A stretch of DNA of 9,306 nt from Candidatus Wolfebacteria bacterium (GTDB taxonomy: Bacteria; Patescibacteriota; Minisyncoccia; UBA6257; UBA9933). Position 1 is the stretch's first letter, and every line of letters starts with the position of its first letter. This document shows positions 4,798 through 9,306 of the stretch, piece by piece. Under the pieces are notes generated by a model. That model was given only the letters and a program-made list of their open reading frames with translations. It had not been told where the DNA came from and did not search any database. The stretch is from contig DAHWFZ010000009.1 of the NCBI GenBank assembly GCA_027336345.1, forward strand, positions 1 to 9,306, written 5' to 3'. A program made the translations under genes and the position numbers.

Positions 4798-5877
4798 TTA
4801 AACCAAAAATCTGCTCAAAAAATAAAGTATCAATCCCAACCCGGAAAACACCGCTGAGATAATCCAGAACCTCATCGTAATCTGGGATTCCGACCAGCCT
4901 TTTGCTTCAAAATGATGGTGAATCGGCGCTGCCAAAAAAACTTTCTTGCCATGGCGCAACTTCTTGGAGGTCAGTTGTATAATAACCGACAATGATTCAA
5001 TAACCAATACCATCCCGATAACCGGCAAAAGCAAAACAGAATTAGTCAAAAAGGCAATAACAGCCAAAACAGCAGTCAATCCCAAAATTCCGGTTTCACC
5101 CATATAAAATTTTGCCGGAGGAACATTAAACCACAAATAAGTTATCAAAGCTCCGACAATAATAATTATAAAAGTTGTCAAATCATAAAGTCCGCGCGAA
5201 TAAGCTATGACGCCAAAAGCCGCAAATATCGGCATCAATACGCCGGCCGATAAGCCGTCCAACCCATCCACCACCCCGCTTGAGAAAGTGGCAAACATCG
5301 TGAGAATAAAAAGCAGCAAATACCAGCCATCAATAAATACATTGCCGTGAAACGGAATGTAGATCGTGTTCCAGCCGAGTTTATAGTGGAACCACCAGGC
5401 TCCAACCAAACCAATCAAAAAAATAAGCCCCAGCCTTGTTTTAAAGCGCATACCTCCGCTTACATATTTGCCGTTATCTTTTACCGTCATTATATCGTCA
5501 ACCAAACCGAGTATTGAGGCGGAAATCAAAGTAAATAACGGGAGCCAAGTCTGCGAACGGCTCAAAAAATTAATCTTATCTCCCAATGGCTGCGGTAAAA
5601 ATTTAACCAAAATAAAATCTAAAAGCGAAACTATCAATACTGTCGCCCATATTAAAATGCCGCCCATCCTTGGAACGCTCATTTCTTTCTGAGCGTGAAA
5701 TTTTTGGAAAATCGGAGTGTCATATCCGCCGATTGATTTTTCTTTCGGTTTCTTTTTCCACGCCTTGTATTTATAAAGGAGCTTTATCAAAATCGGCGAT
5801 AAAGCAATCGCAACCAAAAATGACACGATTAAATAACTCAGAACTTTAACTATCAAAAAAACATGAGTTGAATACAT
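4798..5877 (-). CDS. mraY: phospho-N-acetylmuramoyl-pentapeptide-transferase MraY
   Basis: MraY is a polytopic inner-membrane enzyme that transfers phospho-MurNAc-pentapeptide from UDP to undecaprenyl phosphate, making lipid I for peptidoglycan. The 359-aa product, close to family length, has about ten hydrophobic helices. Motifs are VPRMGGILI (68-76), LVDDIMTVKDN (125-135, the DD pair), VDGLDGLSAG (203-212), FNVPPAKFYMGETG (250-263) and APIHHHFEAKGW (317-328, the HHH motif that separates MraY from WecA-type relatives). Two positions are unusual: E261 stands where other MraY proteins have Asp in MGDxGSL, and SSGVVDGLDG replaces the usual NAVNLTDGLDG. The ATG at 5877 has no SD. It lies 63 nt after the carboxypeptidase gene, a functional neighbour in wall synthesis. 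Confidence 0.96.
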   Translation of the reverse strand: MYSTHVFLIVKVLSYLIVSFLVAIALSPILIKLLYKYKAWKKKPKEKSIGGYDTPIFQKFHAQKEMSVPRMGGILIWATVLIVSLLDFILVKFLPQPLGDKINFLSRSQTWLPLFTLISASILGLVDDIMTVKDNGKYVSGGMRFKTRLGLIFLIGLVGAWWFHYKLGWNTIYIPFHGNVFIDGWYLLLFILTMFATFSSGVVDGLDGLSAGVLMPIFAAFGVIAYSRGLYDLTTFIIIIVGALITYLWFNVPPAKFYMGETGILGLTAVLAVIAFLTNSVLLLPVIGMVLVIESLSVIIQLTSKKLRHGKKVFLAAPIHHHFEAKGWSESQITMRFWIISAVFSGLGLILYFLSRFLV

Positions 5878-5903
5878 ATAATGAAATTCTCAATTTATAA
5901 TTT

Positions 5904-5944
5904 TTAAATAATTTTTCAATAATTAAATTTCAAAAATTATTTAA
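5904..5944 (-). terminator. AT-only hairpin at the carboxypeptidase 3' end
   Basis: Perfect 13-bp arms TTAAATAATTTTT (5904-5916) and AAAAATTATTTAA (5932-5944) flank a 15-nt loop and include the stop codon at 5943-5941. An all-AT stem is a weak terminator. A loose promoter-like pair for mraY (TTGAAA, 17 nt, TATTTA) overlaps the same sequence. Confidence 0.3.
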
Positions 5945-6954
5945 TTTCCGATAATATCCGATGCTTGAGCGCCATCGGGGTTTTGAACGCAATTTAATAA
6001 TTCCTTTGTTTCGCCGAACCTGTCCTGACTCCCTAAAACAATTATTGCAACCGGCTCTTTATTCACATTGAACAATGATACCAGATTTTCTCCGGATTCA
6101 TCAATTGATCCGGTTTTGCCTCCGATAAAATCCGGCCTGCCCGCGAAGGTATTGATATTTGAAACAAGTTCCCTCATTTTGGAATTCAACTCTACAATAT
6201 ACGCGCTTTTTTGAGAAGTAATCTTAAAAATTTCCGGATGATTCTGATAAAGATACGAGACAATTTTAAAAATATCGTTGGGAGTTGATTGGTTTTTTGC
6301 GGAAAGCCCGGTCGGATCAAAAAAACTTGTTTCTATCAAATTCAAATCTCTTGCTTTTTGATTCATCAGCTCTATAAATTTATCCCTGCCAAAATCACGG
6401 GCCAAAGCTTCCGCCGCGTCATTGCTTGATAATAAAAGCATTGCTTTCAGCAAATCGCCTGCTTTGTAGGTTTCTCCGGCTTTGAACTTTTCAGCGCTAT
6501 TTTGCCCCAAAATTTCATCGGCGGTGAACGTTATCGCCTTGGCGGGATCAATGTTATCCTCTGCGACTACCGCGGTAATAAGCTTTGTAATTGACGCGAT
6601 AGGCCATCGATTATCAACATTTAGTTCGTAAATTTTATTGTTATCATTCAAAAATCTGATCAGGGCCAGATGCGCCGATAAGGATAGGCCGTCAATACAG
6701 CCCATATTGGTCAAATAAGCGGAAGACGTCGCTATCGCATTCTGCGATAAAATTTCGGAATTATTTTGAACGTTAAAATTACCGGAAACGCCAAGCGGCT
6801 GATAATTCGCGCTATCTATAAGGCTGGCTGTCTGAAAAGTTTTTTTATCTCCTTCCCCCGCCGCGGTATTCGCAAAAAAAGGCCCGATGGCTCTGATCGC
6901 GAAAAATGATATTAAAACAACTGCCAAGGCGGATATTATTTTTATATTTTTCAT
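5941..6954 (-). CDS. serine-type D-alanyl-D-alanine carboxypeptidase (peptidase S11, PBP5-like)
   Basis: Family members remove the terminal D-Ala from peptidoglycan pentapeptides outside the cytoplasmic membrane, limiting cross-linking. The 337-aa product from the ATG at 6954 starts with MKNIKIISALAVVLISFFAI, an uncleaved anchor or signal peptide. A low-complexity linker of about 80 residues follows. All three penicillin-binding motifs are present: SITK (121-124), SSN (176-178) and KTG (280-282, in GGKTGS). The C-terminal PBP5 stalk domain seems absent, consistent with N-terminal anchoring. A GTG at 6963 would add three residues and is an alternative start; neither start has an SD. The gene follows scpB by only 11 nt, so the two are probably cotranscribed. 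The precise role (DacA, DacF or other) cannot be told from sequence. Confidence 0.93.
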   Translation of the reverse strand: MKNIKIISALAVVLISFFAIRAIGPFFANTAAGEGDKKTFQTASLIDSANYQPLGVSGNFNVQNNSEILSQNAIATSSAYLTNMGCIDGLSLSAHLALIRFLNDNNKIYELNVDNRWPIASITKLITAVVAEDNIDPAKAITFTADEILGQNSAEKFKAGETYKAGDLLKAMLLLSSNDAAEALARDFGRDKFIELMNQKARDLNLIETSFFDPTGLSAKNQSTPNDIFKIVSYLYQNHPEIFKITSQKSAYIVELNSKMRELVSNINTFAGRPDFIGGKTGSIDESGENLVSLFNVNKEPVAIIVLGSQDRFGETKELLNCVQNPDGAQASDIIGN

Positions 6955-6965
6955 ATAAATCACTA

Positions 6966-7550
6966 TTAAATCGATTGAGGCTCCTGAAAAATTTCTCCTT
7001 CCTGCGGCTCTTTTTTATCCGCAAGAATAGTCTGAAATTTTTGGTAGTCCGGCAGCTCTTCTATTTTGGAAATTCCCAGATGTTTTAATAAATCAAAACT
7101 TACCTGATAAAGAGATATGTGCTGATTATCCGGGTGCTGAACTTTATCAACCAATCCCCTGATCATCAAATTTCTCAGAGTGTAAGACGAATTAACGCCG
7201 CGGTAGTAATCAATCTGCGATCTGGGTATCGGTCCCAAATACCCGACCAATGAAAGGGTCTCCAGCGCCGCCGGAGTCAAATTTTCTTCATGCTCGTCTT
7301 TGACCAATTTTTCAACAGCATGGGTAAAATCAGGCTTGGTAACCAATTGCACTTTAGACCCCTGAAACAGCAGAGTCAATCCCCTGCCGTCGGTATTTAA
7401 AGCCTCTCCTAAGGCACCCAAAACAGCCTGAACGTGATTTTTTTCAATGCCTAAAATATCGGCAATCCTGTCAAATGAAAGAGGCTCTCCGTAAATAAAA
7501 AGTATCGCCTCAACCGCGCCTGAATTTTTTTTAATTTCTAGTTCATCCAT
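6966..7550 (-). CDS. scpB: segregation and condensation protein B
   Basis: ScpB dimers bind the kleisin ScpA and, with Smc, form bacterial condensin for chromosome compaction and segregation. The 194-aa product has the two-winged-helix layout: domain 1 at about residues 8-75 (GAVEAILFIYGEPLSFDRIADILGI) and domain 2 at about 91-158. Domain 2 carries the family signature LTPAALETLSLVGYLGPIPRSQIDYYRGVNSSYTLRNLMIRGLV. The C-terminal tail is acidic and probably flexible. The ATG at 7550 lies only about eight bases after the predicted transcription start, so the mRNA may be nearly leaderless. scpA, commonly the gene just before scpB, is not adjacent: the upstream gene is the pilus PilM-PilN fusion. 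Confidence 0.94.
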   Translation of the reverse strand: MDELEIKKNSGAVEAILFIYGEPLSFDRIADILGIEKNHVQAVLGALGEALNTDGRGLTLLFQGSKVQLVTKPDFTHAVEKLVKDEHEENLTPAALETLSLVGYLGPIPRSQIDYYRGVNSSYTLRNLMIRGLVDKVQHPDNQHISLYQVSFDLLKHLGISKIEELPDYQKFQTILADKKEPQEGEIFQEPQSI

Positions 7551-7564
7551 AATGACAAATGGTA

Positions 7565-7593
7565 ATTATACCAGACAAATCTCGCCGCGCAAA
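7565..7593 (-). promoter_or_regulatory. predicted scpB promoter (extended -10)
   Basis: TGGTATAAT (TATAAT at 7570-7565) is an extended -10 element, with a weak TTTGCG (7593-7588) 17 nt upstream. The predicted start near 7558 leaves about eight untranslated bases. A second TATAAT (7602-7597) has no recognisable -35. The 74-bp gap after the upstream gene shows no terminator. Confidence 0.6.
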
Positions 7594-7624
7594 TCCATTA
7601 TAACTGTAACTTCAGCCTTAAAAA

Positions 7625-9133
7625 TTATTTTACGCTCTTAAGTTCGAATGTAAGGGTGAAATCAACATTCCCGGATACATTTTTGGAAATATTTGAAAGT
7701 TGAAAATTTATATTCGTGAATTGAGATTGCGATTCAAGCGCGTCCTTGAATGTAACAATTTTATCTTCATCGGGAGCCTCGCCGACCAAAAGAACCGGGG
7801 AATCCACGGACTGCACTAAAATTCGTTTGATTGAAATATCCGAACCGGCAAGCTGATTCAATTGAACGAAAAATGGCGACCAAATGGATTTTTGAGCATA
7901 AGCCGCATAAATCAAGTTTGCTTTTTGATTAAAATCTCTTGCCTCGTTTTGCAACTCGGTTATATTCGCAAAATCAGGAATGGAAATGGCTTTTACTTTT
8001 TGACTAAGAACGTCAAAATTTTTCATTATCAAAAAATCCAATCCGATATAAAAAACAATAATTGCGCCCAAGACGGACAAAATAATATTCCGCCAAATAT
8101 TTATAAAAGCCACAATCTGGTAATTTCTGAACTTTATCTCTGTTCCGGCAGACAGCAAACTGATCACGGAATCTTCGGATCTTGGAATAACCCCCCTTAG
8201 GGCGGAACCCACCGTGCTGAACCAGACCGGCTCCAAATTTTTAAATTCCCGGAAAGTCGGAATTCTTACGGAAATATCGGGAAAATTATCATTAATAATT
8301 TTGGATATCTCATCGGTCAGTGTCTGGCTTACCAATATCAAGCTGTCAATCTTGCCTTCCGCGTGGGTCCCGTAAAAACTTAAAACTTTCTGAACCTCCG
8401 TAATTATCACCCTTTTCATGGCATCAAAAGAAATCTGCCTCTGCCCTCCGTAAGCGGATGCCCACGAGGCAAAATGCAAAAAATTCAAATTCCCGTTTGA
8501 AATGAACGAAAAAGCCAGCCCATCGCTGCCGACCCTCATTAGAATATAATTTTTATTTTTGGAAAAACCTTCGCTTAATTCAGAAAGGGATCTGGTAAGG
8601 GCGACCGCGGGAAATTCCACCGCCGCGACGTCAAAACCCGCTCTTGATAAAATATCTTCGTAATCATCGATTATTTTTTTTTGGACAAATGCCCCTAAAA
8701 TTTGCAGCTGGTTTACTCCCCCGGAAATTTTTTCGCCTATCAGCTGCCAATCGGTATAGGCATTGTCAAAATCAATCGGGGAGATCATCCGGAGATTTAA
8801 ATTTACAGCCTCATCCAGATTGGACTCCCCCGATTTTGGCAATAAGAATACTTCCGTATAAACATTTATATCGGAAATATTGGCTATAATATATTTTTTT
8901 TTGCTTCCGGGCGAAAGCTGATTGTAAAAATTGGAAATTATTGAAAAAAATTGATCCTTGTCCTTAATCTTGCCGTCTTCTATGACACCCGGCGGCATCT
9001 TCATTGAAACAATATCGGCCTTATTATTTTTTAACAAAACAAACCTCAAGTATGAGTCGCTGATTTCCAATCCTCCTATTTCCGGCTGGGGATTTATAAG
9101 ATTTAAAAAATTTTTAAAACTGGATGCCGCCAT
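7625..9133 (-). CDS. type IV pilus assembly PilM-PilN fusion protein
   Basis: In type IV pili the actin-like cytoplasmic ATPase PilM binds the short cytoplasmic tail of the bitopic membrane protein PilN, forming the inner alignment complex. Here both appear in one 502-aa chain. Residues 17-315 are PilM-like, with IGGLEISDSYLRFVLL (19-34) at the phosphate-1 position, FLLPKSGESNLDEAV (96-110) and GFDVAAVEFPAVALTR (166-181). Residues 324-330 (ISLLSAG) sit where PilN has its PilM-binding INLLP-like tail. A single transmembrane helix spans about 346-369, then a coil (371-405) and a ferredoxin-like PilN domain (415-502, ending FTLTFELKSV). ATP motifs are degenerate: GLE for GLD, RVGSDG for DIGa, and no GG in LILVSQTLTDE. 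The ATG at 9133 lies 10 nt after the upstream gene with no SD. Confidence 0.8.
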   Translation of the reverse strand: MAASSFKNFLNLINPQPEIGGLEISDSYLRFVLLKNNKADIVSMKMPPGVIEDGKIKDKDQFFSIISNFYNQLSPGSKKKYIIANISDINVYTEVFLLPKSGESNLDEAVNLNLRMISPIDFDNAYTDWQLIGEKISGGVNQLQILGAFVQKKIIDDYEDILSRAGFDVAAVEFPAVALTRSLSELSEGFSKNKNYILMRVGSDGLAFSFISNGNLNFLHFASWASAYGGQRQISFDAMKRVIITEVQKVLSFYGTHAEGKIDSLILVSQTLTDEISKIINDNFPDISVRIPTFREFKNLEPVWFSTVGSALRGVIPRSEDSVISLLSAGTEIKFRNYQIVAFINIWRNIILSVLGAIIVFYIGLDFLIMKNFDVLSQKVKAISIPDFANITELQNEARDFNQKANLIYAAYAQKSIWSPFFVQLNQLAGSDISIKRILVQSVDSPVLLVGEAPDEDKIVTFKDALESQSQFTNINFQLSNISKNVSGNVDFTLTFELKSVK

Positions 9134-9143
9134 TTTAATTTAA

Positions 9144-9306
9144 TTACAATGTTATTTCCTGTATTGACTTTATCCTGACTTCCCCGTTTACAGGATCAAT
9201 ATTTATAAACGCTTGCAAACGGCTGTTTTTATTAAAGGCTTTTCCCAACGACACCACTGTTGTTTGATTCGGAGTTGGACTGCCAAGATTGCAGGAATTA
9301 TCGGAA
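9144..9306 (-). CDS. C-terminus of an unidentified, possibly pilin-like protein (N-terminus beyond window)
   Basis: An open frame enters at the right edge (first whole codon at 9305) and ends with TAA at 9146-9144, giving 53 residues. They are SDNSCNLGSPTPNQ, then TTVVSLGKAFNKNSR and LQAFINIDPVNGEVRIKSIQ, with a short tail. The end resembles the beta-rich C-terminus of a secreted or pilin-like protein, and a lone cysteine is present. It ends 10 nt before the PilM-PilN fusion in the same direction, which suggests one operon with a pilus role. The coding call rests on uninterrupted frame and context; the family is not established. Confidence 0.55.
   Translation of the reverse strand, partial: SDNSCNLGSPTPNQTTVVSLGKAFNKNSRLQAFINIDPVNGEVRIKSIQEITL

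Noticed and set aside
5878..5940. Dedicated mraY promoter (TTGAAA, 17 nt, TATTTA)
   Set aside because: The sequence is almost pure AT, where such matches occur by chance, and both hexamers overlap the 13-bp inverted repeat; not strong enough to list as a separate feature.
531..9146. UGA recoded as glycine, as in some CPR lineages
   Set aside because: No stop codon in the window is TGA, but every gene also reads through with no in-frame TGA, so there is no positive evidence; nine stops are too few to argue from absence.

Overview
The window looks like ordinary chromosome from a low-GC, small-genome bacterium of the Candidate Phyla Radiation (Patescibacteria), probably Parcubacteria-like. This placement is inferred from protein style and gene mix: an 'MGETG' variant of MraY, a PilM-PilN fusion, and almost no Shine-Dalgarno (SD) sequences. 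It is not a database result. All ten protein genes and the single tRNA lie on the minus strand, so the window reads from right to left. None of the nine visible stop codons is TGA (eight TAA, one TAG), and the genes read through without in-frame TGA. There is therefore no sign of the UGA-to-glycine recoding known from some CPR lineages.

In transcription order, the right end (9306-7625) is a type IV pilus segment: the C-terminus of a pilin-like or unknown protein, then a long fusion of a degenerate PilM actin-fold domain with a PilN-type membrane and periplasmic part. Next come scpB, apparently nearly leaderless and without scpA beside it, an S11 D-alanyl-D-alanine carboxypeptidase, and mraY. 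This block (7550-4798) serves chromosome segregation and peptidoglycan synthesis. The stretch 4797-4312 holds one tRNA-Gly(CCC) among small repeats: a 73-bp imperfect palindrome, TTCCGCG repeats, a tRNA 3'-end look-alike, a GC-rich palindrome and a 46-bp perfect palindrome. A small cysteine-rich, probably zinc-binding protein of unknown function follows. It is the only gene here with a textbook SD sequence, and a strong terminator ends it.

The left half is informational: gyrB, secE, nusG and rplK, the last cut by the window edge. secE-nusG-rplK is the classical order (protein export channel, transcription elongation factor, ribosomal protein L11), here preceded by gyrB.

The most unusual feature is regulatory. 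The regions before secE and before rplK share one architecture: an AT-rich hairpin after the preceding gene, an ACCCCGCC box, a predicted promoter, the inverted box GGCGGGGT 82-83 bp away, then a leader of exactly 52 nt ending GGC-ATG. A small hairpin in that leader differs between the copies by compensatory changes. This is the best candidate for an undescribed regulatory system. nusG, between them, has a different leader with competing inverted repeats.
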